Shown piece after piece: positions 23,549 to 31,733 of a stretch of 53,842 nt of DNA. The notes below the pieces were generated by a model. It saw only the letters and a list, made by a program, of their open reading frames with translations, did not search any database and was not told where the DNA came from. Positions within the stretch are counted from its first letter, which is position 1; each line of letters begins with the position of its first letter. The DNA comes from Rhodanobacteraceae bacterium (GTDB lineage: Bacteria; Pseudomonadota; Gammaproteobacteria; Xanthomonadales; Rhodanobacteraceae): positions 1-53,842 of the forward strand of contig SCQS01000069.1 in NCBI GenBank assembly GCA_004299705.1, in the 5' to 3' direction. The position numbers and the translations under genes were made by a program.

Positions 23549-26137
23549 ATGACCGCCGAAATCCGCCAGCTCGAAACCACCCCCGGTCCCGGCCGCATGG
23601 CCACCCCGCAACTGCGCACGCTGGTGGTCTGCGACATCGCCGATTCCACCGCACTGGTCGAGCGCATGGGCGACCAGAACGCCGCCAACATCATCCGCAA
23701 GCACGACCGCCTCGCGCGTGCGCTGATCGAGCAGCACAAGGGCCGCGAGATCGACAAGACCGACGGGTTTCTTTTGTTGTTCGACCGGCCCGTGCAGGCC
23801 GCGGCGTTCGCGCTGGATTACCAGCGCGGGCTGAAGCACATGTCCGCCGCCGAAGGCGTGGTGGTGCGCGCGCGGGTCGGCATCCACATGGGCGACGTGG
23901 TGATCTGGGAAAACGCGCCGGAAGACGTCGCGCGTGGCGCCAAGCCCATCGAGGTGGAAGGCCTGGTCAAACCCGTCGCCGCGCGCCTCGCGCAATTGGC
24001 GCGGCCCCAGCAAATCCTGATGTCGTCCGCTGCCGCCGCCATCGCGCACCGTGCCGAGGGCGAGCTGGGCGTGAAAGCGGCGGAACGCGTGCACTGGAAG
24101 GATCACGGCCGTTACACCTTCAAGGGCCTGCCGGAAGCGCTGGAAGTGGTCGAGGTGGGCGAGGACGACGTCGCGCCGTTGCACGCGCCGAAGTCCGGAC
24201 GCACCGCGAAGAAGATCCTGCCGTGGTGGCGGCGCCCGCTGACCCTGGCCGCCGAAGCCGCGGTGCTGGCGATCGGCGTCGGCGTCGGCCTGTGGTTCCT
24301 GCTGCAAAGCCCACCCACGCTGGCCTTCACCGCGCGCGACTGGGTGGTGGTGGGCAACGTGCACAACCTCACCGGCGACAGGGTGTTCGACCAGTCGGTC
24401 GATTCCGCGCTGCGCATCAGCCTGGAGCAGTCGCAGTACGTCAACGTGCTGCCGGAACTGTCGGTGCAGCAGACCCTGCAGCGGATGGAACTGAACCCGG
24501 ACAAGACCGACGTCAACCGCGCGATCGGCTCGCAGGTCGCGCTGCGCGACGGCGCGCGCGCCTTGATCCTGCCCACCGTCGCGGACGTCGGCGGCCGCGT
24601 GCGCGTCACCGCGGAAGTGGTCGATCCCAACACCCAGGCGACGGTGTATTCGGTGTCCGCCGATGGCTATGGCGCGCAATCGGTGCTGCCCTCGCTGGAC
24701 AGCGTCAGCAAGCAGTTGCGCGGCAAGCTGGGCGAGGCGCTGGCGATGGTGTCCAAGCAATCGTTGCCGCTGGCGCAGGTGGCGACACCAGACCTTAATG
24801 CCTTAAGGGCGTATTCGTTAGGAGAGCGGTTCTATAACCGTGCAGATCTGAAAAATGCTGAATCTTACTTCAAGGCGGCGCTGCTCATTGATCCGCACTT
24901 CGCACTGTCCCGTGTTTATTTGGCCGCAATCTATGAAGGGGAAGACCGACCCAGAAAGGCACAGCAGGAGATTTTGGCTGCACAAGCCGATCACAATCGA
25001 CTTTCGGCACGCGATGCACTGTACGTTGATGCGTGGGCTTCAAGTTATAGCATGCCTGGAAAGTCTCTGGCAAAGTGGAGGCTTTTGGCTACGGTGTATC
25101 CTGATTACTTTCCAGGGCTCGCCAATGGCGCTTACTTCATGTGGACGTACGGCAACCAGTTCAGAGCTGCTATTCCGTATCTTGAGCGGTCGGTATCGCC
25201 CAAAAATCCGCATCGTGCAACTAGCGAATATTTACTCGGGGCGCTTTATGTAGAAGCGGGGCGGTACACTGATGCCCTGCGTGTTTTCTCCAAGTCAGTT
25301 TCGGACGGTGCTCATTTTCAGAATGATTATTACGCGAGCGCATATGCTGCACAGCATAAATTCACAAGTGCAAGAACAATTCTCGATCGTGGCAAGGCGT
25401 CCGGCATAACGGATTTTGACCTCAAAGACGCTAGTACTCCTGTCGCAATGGCTGTGGACCAAGGGGACTGGCAAAAGGCCGAGAAATTGCTCAAGTCTGC
25501 GCAATCACGGGCGAAATTAGCTGGTTTTCGAGTTCTGAGTCGTTACGAAATCATGGGCCTGAGTCTACGTGCGCTTGATGGGACTTCTGCGAATCAGCAG
25601 ATAAGTGAACTGACTAACTATCTGGGGCTCGAAGAAAAGGTGCTTTCGAATACAAGTCAAATTGGCCGTCAGGAATTAAAATTTCAGATAGCGTTGATAG
25701 CCTACCTCGCTGCTCATGCCGGGGATGTAAAGCTCGCCACTGATGCGCTGAATCTTGTTCGGGCGAGGTCAGGAGAAGACACGCCTGTGTTGGATAACAT
25801 GCAAGGCGTCGCCAAAGCTGAGATTGAGCTAATGGCTGGGCATCCACTGGATGCAATTGCAACTCTTAGAGCTTTGATTAACGGCAGCGAATTGTTTATT
25901 ACCCACGTTGCGTTGATGGACGCCGAAGATGGAGCCGGTGATTATGCTGGTGCTCTTGCAGAGGCGCACTGGCTGTCTTCCCATCGCGGCAGAGCTTACA
26001 TGGAAAGTAATTCCAACCAGATACTCGCACCTTTTAATATTGCAGAATCTAATTTAGCGCTTTCGCGGGCGAAGAATTTTTCGAGCGATTTGCACGGAGT
26101 GCCGCCGCGAGAGGGGCGGTCAGGCGCATTTATGTAG
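23549..26137 (+). CDS. Class III nucleotide cyclase with TPR region (putative peptide modification system cyclase)
   Basis: 862 residues. The cyclase homology domain (about 20-200) has VVCDIADSTAL (metal Asp29), REIDKTDGFLLLF (Asp72, one residue shorter than the usual KTxGDG), RARVGIHMGDVV and VAARL (Arg146). By alignment the catalytic Asn position is Pro142 and the adenine-selecting Asp is Glu135, so activity or substrate may differ from standard adenylyl cyclases. One membrane helix follows (about 232-252, LTLAAEAAVLAIGVGVGLWF), then a FlgO/TolB-like domain (to about 410) and a C-terminal TPR-like helical region. The second half, from about 24786, is much poorer in G+C than the first. I place it in the NCBIfam-type family named putative peptide modification system cyclase because of the two following genes. 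Confidence 0.85.
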   Translation: MTAEIRQLETTPGPGRMATPQLRTLVVCDIADSTALVERMGDQNAANIIRKHDRLARALIEQHKGREIDKTDGFLLLFDRPVQAAAFALDYQRGLKHMSAAEGVVVRARVGIHMGDVVIWENAPEDVARGAKPIEVEGLVKPVAARLAQLARPQQILMSSAAAAIAHRAEGELGVKAAERVHWKDHGRYTFKGLPEALEVVEVGEDDVAPLHAPKSGRTAKKILPWWRRPLTLAAEAAVLAIGVGVGLWFLLQSPPTLAFTARDWVVVGNVHNLTGDRVFDQSVDSALRISLEQSQYVNVLPELSVQQTLQRMELNPDKTDVNRAIGSQVALRDGARALILPTVADVGGRVRVTAEVVDPNTQATVYSVSADGYGAQSVLPSLDSVSKQLRGKLGEALAMVSKQSLPLAQVATPDLNALRAYSLGERFYNRADLKNAESYFKAALLIDPHFALSRVYLAAIYEGEDRPRKAQQEILAAQADHNRLSARDALYVDAWASSYSMPGKSLAKWRLLATVYPDYFPGLANGAYFMWTYGNQFRAAIPYLERSVSPKNPHRATSEYLLGALYVEAGRYTDALRVFSKSVSDGAHFQNDYYASAYAAQHKFTSARTILDRGKASGITDFDLKDASTPVAMAVDQGDWQKAEKLLKSAQSRAKLAGFRVLSRYEIMGLSLRALDGTSANQQISELTNYLGLEEKVLSNTSQIGRQELKFQIALIAYLAAHAGDVKLATDALNLVRARSGEDTPVLDNMQGVAKAEIELMAGHPLDAIATLRALINGSELFITHVALMDAEDGAGDYAGALAEAHWLSSHRGRAYMESNSNQILAPFNIAESNLALSRAKNFSSDLHGVPPREGRSGAFM

Positions 26138-26198
26138 AGTATTACGCGGAGTGGTGGGTCGAAGCCCGCTCAGCATTGACGAATATGCGGTGAAGTGT

Positions 26199-26480
26199 TT
26201 AGCTCATGTCTATCTTGAGCATGGGTGGGATCATACCTACACATGAGTCGATGGCGTTATTTGCCAGCTCGGCATGGGCCCGCACGAAAAGATCTTTCAT
26301 GGCCAACGTTGTTGGAGCCAGGCATGATGCCTTGAGATTCACGATGGTTTCGTGCGGCACGCCCAACTCGGCCAGCGCAGCGGCGGGTTTTTGCTCGTAA
26401 CGGCTTCGGAAAGCATCATCGGTGGCAAGCTTGTGCAACAGGGCGAGCGAATGTTCGTGCGACAACTTCGAATCGGTCAT
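26199..26480 (-). CDS. Putative RiPP precursor with NHLP/Nif11-like leader
   Basis: A 93-residue peptide. The leader-like part reads LALLHKLATDDAFRSRYEQ, then PAAALAELGVPHETI, which fits NHLP (nitrile hydratase-like leader) patterns. It is followed by ASCLAPTTLAMKDLF and a C-terminal candidate core around NNAIDSCVGMIPPMLK, with Cys53 and Cys80 the only cysteines. The start at 26480 has AGGGG about 6-10 nt upstream, and a longer frame has no support. It matches my memory of the NCBIfam family putative modified peptide, found in Xanthomonadales. It is convergent with the cyclase gene and divergent from the dehydrogenase gene. Base composition is low like the cyclase 3' half (29 G+C of 60 in 26211-26270). 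Confidence 0.75.
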   Translation of the reverse strand: MTDSKLSHEHSLALLHKLATDDAFRSRYEQKPAAALAELGVPHETIVNLKASCLAPTTLAMKDLFVRAHAELANNAIDSCVGMIPPMLKIDMS

Positions 26481-26568
26481 GGGGTTCCCCTGAACAGTGG
26501 TGGTGGATGGCACAATGCAGGAATCGCGCCAACCATCGCGGCGCAAGTAGAGTGGGGAACCGGGGTTT

Positions 26569-27744
26569 ATGCAAGTGCGCCGTTGCGCGTTGGTGCTGGT
26601 CGAACCGCGCGAAGCCATCGACTTCGACCTGACCGAACTCGCATCGGGCGAAACCGGCGTGCGCGAGCGCCTTGGCTGGGTCGCCTTGGCTGCGCACCGC
26701 GACGAGGACATCCCGCTGACTGCGGCGGAAGTCGCGGCGCTGGGTGCATTGTCGCCTGGTCACTGGCGATCGCTGGATGAGTTGTCGCAGCGGCATCCGC
26801 GCGCGGTACTGGAAGCCCTGATGGCGAAAGGCCTGCTGATCGCGCAGGAACCGGTCGACGAAACCAGTCTGCAGTTTGCACGAGCCGATGATGCGGTACG
26901 TGCGGTGCACTGGCGCGGACTGCCCGCGGTCATGCACCGCCACACCCGCTGGCGCGACGTGGATTCGGAGGCAGTCGAGCGGCTGTTTGCCGAAGCCAGT
27001 TCGGAAACCTTGCTGGAACGGCTGGGTCCGGCGCAGCCGGTGGTGCCGGAACGTGTCGAGGCGGCGCGGCGCATGCCGCTGCCGCGCCCTGCGACGTCAG
27101 CATTGGACGCGTTGATGGAGCGGCGCGTGACCTGCCGCAACTACGAATCCGCACCGTTGTCGTTTGATGCGTTTTCCGCGGTGTTGTATCGCGCCTTCGG
27201 CGCGCGCGCGGTGTGTGATTACGCGCCCGGAGTGCAGTTGTTGAAGAAAGGCGTGCCTTCGGCGGGCGGCCTGCACGCGGTCGAGGCGTACCTGCTGGTG
27301 CGCAACGTCGAGGGCGTTCCGGCGGGTTTGTACCACTATCACGCGGTCGCGCACGCGCTGGAACCGCTGCGTCCACTGGATGCGGATGCGGCCGCGTCGC
27401 TGGCGCGCCGCTTCGTCGCGGCGCAGGCGTACTACGCCGGGGCGCCGCTGCAGATCGCGCTGGTGGCGCGCTTCGAACGCAACTTCTGGAAATACCGCAA
27501 CCACGCCAAGGCGTACCGCGCGGTGATCCTGGACGCCGGGCACCTGTCGCAGGCGATGTATCTGGCCGCCACCGAGTTGAACCTCGGCGCCTTCATCACC
27601 GCCGCGATCAACGAAGTCGAAATCGAGCAGGCGTTCGGGCTGGAACCGATGGCCGAAGGGCCGTTGGCCGTGTGCGGGTTCGGCGTACGGGCGAAGGAGC
27701 GTACAACCGTCGAATTCGATCCCGCGCACAAGGTGTGGGTGTAG
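26569..27744 (+). CDS. SagB-like FMN dehydrogenase (putative peptide maturation dehydrogenase)
   Basis: 391 residues. The N-terminal half contains a winged-helix-like stretch (about 48-95, LTAAEVAALGALSPGHW..LMAKGLLI) that could bind the peptide leader. The C-terminal half (about 175-375) is a nitroreductase/SagB-type domain with RRVTCRNY, SAGGLHAVEAYLLV, and FWKYRNHAKAYR (Lys308-Tyr309, the position of the catalytic Lys-Tyr of azoline dehydrogenases), followed by LDAGHLSQAMYLAATELNLG. Azoline dehydrogenases oxidise heterocycles formed by YcaO enzymes, but no YcaO gene is present here. The stop codon TAG is the first part of a REP element. G+C is high (45 of 60 in 27361-27420). Confidence 0.85.
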   Translation: MQVRRCALVLVEPREAIDFDLTELASGETGVRERLGWVALAAHRDEDIPLTAAEVAALGALSPGHWRSLDELSQRHPRAVLEALMAKGLLIAQEPVDETSLQFARADDAVRAVHWRGLPAVMHRHTRWRDVDSEAVERLFAEASSETLLERLGPAQPVVPERVEAARRMPLPRPATSALDALMERRVTCRNYESAPLSFDAFSAVLYRAFGARAVCDYAPGVQLLKKGVPSAGGLHAVEAYLLVRNVEGVPAGLYHYHAVAHALEPLRPLDADAAASLARRFVAAQAYYAGAPLQIALVARFERNFWKYRNHAKAYRAVILDAGHLSQAMYLAATELNLGAFITAAINEVEIEQAFGLEPMAEGPLAVCGFGVRAKERTTVEFDPAHKVWV

Positions 27745-27811
27745 GGCGGGAGAAGCGAAGCGAATCCCGCCAATCCCGCCGGAAATCATGGCGGGTTGTC
27801 ACCCGCCCTAC
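27741..27811. repeat. GTAG-type REP pair, left of the RAYT gene
   Basis: GTAGGGCGGGAG ... GCGGGTTGTCACCCGCCCTAC with inner CCCGCC/GGCGGG stems. Its TAG (27742-27744) is the stop codon of the dehydrogenase gene. Confidence 0.85.
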
Positions 27812-27831
27812 GAAAGCGTGGTAGCGACCTG

Positions 27832-28355
27832 TCATTCGAAATCCATCGCACGCACGTCATCACTTGCGCCCCAATCAGGCGCGTACATTTCACGTTCCAC
27901 GCAACCATGGAACGAGGAAAACGGCCAATCGGCGACGCGTCGCACGTGACCATGCTTGACGGGGTTGTAGTGGATGTAATCCATGTGGCGCGCGAAATCT
28001 TCATCGTCGCGGATGGCTCCCAGAAGCGTCGCTGCCATATGCCGCGTTCGCCTTTCGTGGTGCGGCGCGTCGACAGTTTTTCGCCTTTCGGCAGGGAACG
28101 GGAAAACCGCGATTTGATGGCGTGCCAGCGTCGGGAGAAATCCGCGTCGCCATCCGGCAACGTCCAAATGCAATGGATGTGGTCGGGAAGGATTACCACC
28201 GCGTCGGTCGTGAATGGATGTTGGGTACGTACCGATGAGAAGGCGCTGCGCAAGGCATTGATGTGTTCGGTCAACAACCGGCGTTTCCGTTCCAGCAAGG
28301 CGACAGTGAAGAAGAAGGTGCCACCCGGGACGCGTGCGCGTATGTATCGAGGCAT
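27832..28355 (-). pseudogene. REP-associated tyrosine transposase (RAYT), frameshifted
   Basis: An IS200-like Y1 transposase domain protein of the RAYT type, which moves REP elements. The first frame (from 28355) gives MPRYIRARVPGGTFFFTVAL, then VVILPDHIHCIWTLPDGD (HUH-type metal motif HIH) and GIWQRRFWE. The second frame then gives AIRDDEDFARHMDYIHYNPVKHG with the catalytic Tyr region and WPFSSFHGCV. The shift lies near 28008-28014, where 1 or 4 bases seem to be missing compared with the usual WEHAIRD. The gene is flanked closely on both sides by GTAG REP pairs, the classic REP/RAYT arrangement. Probably inactive, unless a frameshift is programmed. Confidence 0.85.
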
Positions 28356-28374
28356 GATGATGACTTTTGCAGGA

Positions 28375-28451
28375 GTAGGGCGGGAGAAGCGCAGCGCATC
28401 CCGCCACACAATCCGGCGGGATTCGCCGCTGCGCGGCTTCTCCCGCCCTAC
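28375..28451. repeat. GTAG-type REP pair, right of the RAYT gene
   Basis: GTAGGGCGGGAGAAGCGC ... GCGGCTTCTCCCGCCCTAC, with a central GGCGGGATTCGCC palindrome. The terminal CTAC (28448-28451) contains the stop codon TAG of comM on the other strand. Confidence 0.85.
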
Positions 28452-29959
28452 GGGTGTTGTGCGTGCGCGCGGCGGTACTGCACCGCCTCGGCCAGGTGTT
28501 CGCGCGCGATGCGTTCGCTGCCGGCGAGATCGGCGATGCTGCGGGCGACGCGCAGCACGCGGTGGTAGGCGCGCGCGGACAACGACAGTTTTTCCATCGC
28601 GCGTTCCAGCAGGCTGCGTTCCGCGTCGCCCAGCGCACAATCGCGTTCGAGTTCGCGCACTGCGAGCGTGGCGTTGGGTTTGCCGGCGCGTTGCATGGCG
28701 ATGGTGCGTGCGGCGATCACGCGCGCGCGTACCGTGGCGGAATCCTCGTCGTGCACGCCGCGCCGTGCGTTGAGTTCCGTCAACGGCATGCGCGGCACAT
28801 CGCTGAGGATGTCGATGCGATCCAGCAACGGCCCCGAGATGCGGCCGCGATAGCGCGCGATCGCGTCGGGCGTGCAACGGCAACGGCCGTTCGCATCGCC
28901 GGCGTAACCGCAGGGGCATGGGTTCATGGCCGCGACCAACTGGAAACGTGCCGGGAATTCGGCTTGTCGCGCCGCACGTGAAATGGTGATGCGGCCGGAT
29001 TCCATGGGTTCGCGCAGTACCTCCAGCACGCGGCGGTCGAATTCGGGCAACTCGTCGAGGAACAACACGCCGTTATGGGCCAATGAAACCTCGCCCGGCC
29101 GCGGATGCGAGCCACCGCCGACCAGCGCGACGCCGGAAGCGGTGTGGTGTGGCGCGCGATACGGGCGCTGGCGCCAATGCTTGACATCGAACGCTTCGTT
29201 GGCGACCGAGCGCACCGCGCAGGCCTCGATCGCTTCGGCGTCGGTCATCGGCGGCAGGATGCCGGGCAGGCGCTGGGCCAGCATGGATTTGCCGGTGCCC
29301 GGCGGGCCGATCATCAACAGGTGATGGCCTCCGGCCGCGGCGATTTCAAGCGCACGACGCGCCTGCAATTGCCCCCGCACGTCGGCGAGGTCGGGCAACG
29401 CGCTGATGGCTTCCCGCACGGCTTCCGCATCGGGCGCCGGCAATGTTTCCATGCCGCGCAAGTGCGCGCATACATCGGCCAGTGTGCGCGCGACACGCAC
29501 TTCCACGTCGCCCAGCAGGGCGGCTTCGTGCGCGTTGCCGGAAGGCACGATCACGCAGCGTTTGCCGTGGCGGGCGCGTAGCAGCGCCGGCAACACACCG
29601 GGCACCGGCCGCAGTTCGCCCGACAGCGCGAGTTCGCCCAGGAATTCGCAGCCTTGCAAGGCTTCGCGTGGCACCTGGCCGCCGGCGGCCAAGATTCCGA
29701 GTGCGATCGCCAGGTCGAAGCGGCCGCCGTCCTTGGGCAACTCGGCGGGCGCCAGGTTGACCGTGACGCGTCGCGCCGGATATTCAAACTGGGTGTTCTG
29801 GATCGCCACGCGCACGCGGTCGCGCGCTTCGCGTACCGCGGCTTCGGGCAGGCCGACGATGGAGGTGCCGGGCAGGCCGCCGGAAAGGTGCACTTCCACG
29901 GTCACCAGCGGTGCGGCGACGCCTTCGGATGCGCGTGTCAGGGCAACCGCGAGGGACAT
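28448..29959 (-). CDS. comM: ComM/YifB-like Mg-chelatase-family AAA+ helicase
   Basis: 503 residues. In Vibrio and Acinetobacter ComM is a hexameric helicase that extends branch migration during natural transformation. The N-terminal ChlI-like domain has VHLSGGLPGTSIVGLPEAAVREARDRVR. The AAA+ core has Walker A GPPGTGKS, the Walker B region VLFLDELPEF, and AMNPCPCGY. The C-terminal Mg_chelatase_C domain ends near YRRAHAQHP. The stop codon is the TAG of a flanking REP element. It is a common chromosomal gene and does not by itself prove competence. Confidence 0.93.
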   Translation of the reverse strand: MSLAVALTRASEGVAAPLVTVEVHLSGGLPGTSIVGLPEAAVREARDRVRVAIQNTQFEYPARRVTVNLAPAELPKDGGRFDLAIALGILAAGGQVPREALQGCEFLGELALSGELRPVPGVLPALLRARHGKRCVIVPSGNAHEAALLGDVEVRVARTLADVCAHLRGMETLPAPDAEAVREAISALPDLADVRGQLQARRALEIAAAGGHHLLMIGPPGTGKSMLAQRLPGILPPMTDAEAIEACAVRSVANEAFDVKHWRQRPYRAPHHTASGVALVGGGSHPRPGEVSLAHNGVLFLDELPEFDRRVLEVLREPMESGRITISRAARQAEFPARFQLVAAMNPCPCGYAGDANGRCRCTPDAIARYRGRISGPLLDRIDILSDVPRMPLTELNARRGVHDEDSATVRARVIAARTIAMQRAGKPNATLAVRELERDCALGDAERSLLERAMEKLSLSARAYHRVLRVARSIADLAGSERIAREHLAEAVQYRRAHAQHP

Positions 29960-29991
29960 TTCGAATCCACCAGCACACCCCCAGGAGACGA

Positions 29992-30017
29992 AAACGCCGG
30001 CGCGGAGCCGGCGTCAT
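29992..30017 (-). terminator. Rho-independent terminator of ubiK
   Basis: On the minus strand ACGCCGGC-TCCGC-GCCGGCGT is followed by TTTTC. It starts about 20 nt past the ubiK stop and lies before comM. Confidence 0.8.
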
Positions 30018-30037
30018 CGCCCCCAGCCGGCTGGACT

Positions 30038-30286
30038 TCAGGCCTTCCGCACCGCTTCCAGTTCGGTCACGCGCTTTTCCAGTTGCGTGACCTGCTCGCG
30101 CGCCCGGTCGAGGACGGCGCGCTGGGCGTCGAATTCCTCGCGGGTGACAAGGTCGAGGCGGCGCAATCCGTGCGCCAGCACATCCCGAAAATTGGCTTCC
30201 ATGTCATCTCGCGCCTGCGCCAGGCCCGGAGGAACCAGGGTAGCCAGCCGGTGCGCGAGTTGGTCTATGGAGTGCACGTCGATCAT
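30038..30286 (-). CDS. ubiK: Ubiquinone biosynthesis accessory factor UbiK
   Basis: An 82-residue BMFP-domain protein that associates with UbiJ and aids aerobic ubiquinone synthesis. It begins MIDVHSIDQLAHRLATLVP and continues ARDDMEANFRDVLAHGLRRLDLVTREEFD. A C-terminal coiled coil (DRAREQVTQLEKRVTELE) mediates trimerisation in the family. GAGG lies 8 nt before the ATG. It is divergent from the PII gene, with a 280-bp gap that holds a GCGATCA/TGATCGC palindrome. Confidence 0.9.
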   Translation of the reverse strand: MIDVHSIDQLAHRLATLVPPGLAQARDDMEANFRDVLAHGLRRLDLVTREEFDAQRAVLDRAREQVTQLEKRVTELEAVRKA

Positions 30287-30360
30287 GTCGTGGCCTCGAT
30301 GCGTCCACAGGTTAGGGCGCCTAAAAGGGGCGCGCCAATCGGCGGACAGCGTGTTGTGGC

Positions 30361-30406
30361 GTAGGGATTTTCCTACAAAGGTGTTATTGCGATCATCCAT
30401 GATCGC
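30361..30406. promoter_or_regulatory. Small palindromes in the ubiK/PII divergent region
   Basis: Two inverted repeats stand side by side: GTAGGGATTTTCCTAC (30361-30376) and GCGATCATCCATGATCGC (30389-30406). The second recurs almost exactly at 53678-53695, also 70-105 bases upstream of a minus-strand gene. They could be a protein-binding site or a minimal repeat element; the sequence alone does not decide. Confidence 0.4.
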
Positions 30407-30504
30407 TGCTTCGTGGAGCATCGTGGTTACGGTGCAGGCTCAAGTTTACAGCCATCAGAACGGACTCAAAAGCCGCCATCCATGGCCAAGAACTCCGTCC
30501 CTGA

Positions 30505-30906
<402 letters not shown>

Positions 30907-30940
30907 CCCGCGACCAACCTGCTGCGCCCGGCAGGCGCGC

Positions 30941-31080
30941 AATGTCCGCCGTTGCGCAAACGAAGCGGAAATCTTTTGACACGGATTCACGCGGATCGAC
31001 ACGGATGCAGAAAGCAAAACCGCGCTCATTCGTCTTTATCCGTGTCCAATGCTTCTGCTTCGGTCGACGTGGCAGACGAT
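30941..31080. repeat. Left copy of an inverted repeat pair around the DUF1453 gene
   Basis: The core TTTGACACGGATTCACGCGG and a distal TTTATCCGTGTCC with GCTTCTGC. The reverse complement of 31734-31870 matches it over most of its length, including a 25-base identical run (about 30973-30997). A third, more diverged copy is at 49706-49797. Confidence 0.85.
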
Positions 31081-31108
31081 GTCCTGCCGGCATCGTGAAT
31101 CCGTCATC

Positions 31109-31636
31109 TCATGAAGGCTGCTTTGACTGGATCGCCGTCAGTGCCTGGCGATGGTGCAGCAGCAAGCCCGCGTAGTAGGCGATGTAGTAGCCGAACCAGA
31201 GTCCGAAGAAGGCCATGGTCAGCGGGCTGCGTTCGTACGCGGCATAGCCGCCCGCGGCGCCATGCGTCATGGCCGGATACAGCACCATGAAGCGGTACAG
31301 CAGCCGCGCCAGCAACAAGGCGGTCAGCGCAAGACCGATCCATGGATTCGGCACGTAGCAGTCGTTGCTGCCATCGATCTCGAAATGGGTGAACCGCAAT
31401 CCTGCCCAGCCGAGCGCGACGCCGCAAATCAGCCCCGCGACCAGCCATTCGGCCAGCAGCGGATTGCGCAGGCCCTGCGTTGCGAACAACACGATCAGCA
31501 CCGACAGGATCGCCACGCGTGTCCACATCCGCTTCGGCCGGATTGGCTGGCGTCCGAAATTGCGACGCATGCGTATGTAAAGGCGCCATACGATCAACGG
31601 CGCGATCACGATCGGAACGATGACGTTGGGGGACAT
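31109..31636 (-). CDS. DUF1453 (CcdC-like) membrane protein
   Basis: 175 residues with about four to five membrane segments: VIVPIVIAPLIVWRLYIRM, then RVAILSVLIVLFATQGL, LVAGLICGVALGWAGLRF, NPWIGLALTALLLARLLYRF and LTMAFFGLWFGYYIAYYAGLLL. A RRNFGRQPIRPKRMW basic loop and a FTHFEIDGSNDCYVPN turn resemble DUF1453/CcdC-like proteins of unknown role. I start at MSPNVIVP; upstream in-frame sequence is unlikely coding. The gene sits alone between two oppositely oriented copies of a dispersed repeat, between the PII gene and mutM. Confidence 0.75.
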   Translation of the reverse strand: MSPNVIVPIVIAPLIVWRLYIRMRRNFGRQPIRPKRMWTRVAILSVLIVLFATQGLRNPLLAEWLVAGLICGVALGWAGLRFTHFEIDGSNDCYVPNPWIGLALTALLLARLLYRFMVLYPAMTHGAAGGYAAYERSPLTMAFFGLWFGYYIAYYAGLLLHHRQALTAIQSKQPS

Positions 31637-31733
31637 GGCGATGTACCGGCCGCAGGCGACAGTGCACATTCTGGTGCAATCGATGTGTCCGTGTCTCGTG
31701 ACGACTGTCGTGCAGTCTCGGACAGGGTGAACG

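Noticed and set aside
27772-28930. Long minus-strand frame covering the RAYT and the end of comM
   Set aside because: It joins the RAYT first frame to an out-of-frame shadow of comM; the RAYT start at 28355 is supported by its homology.
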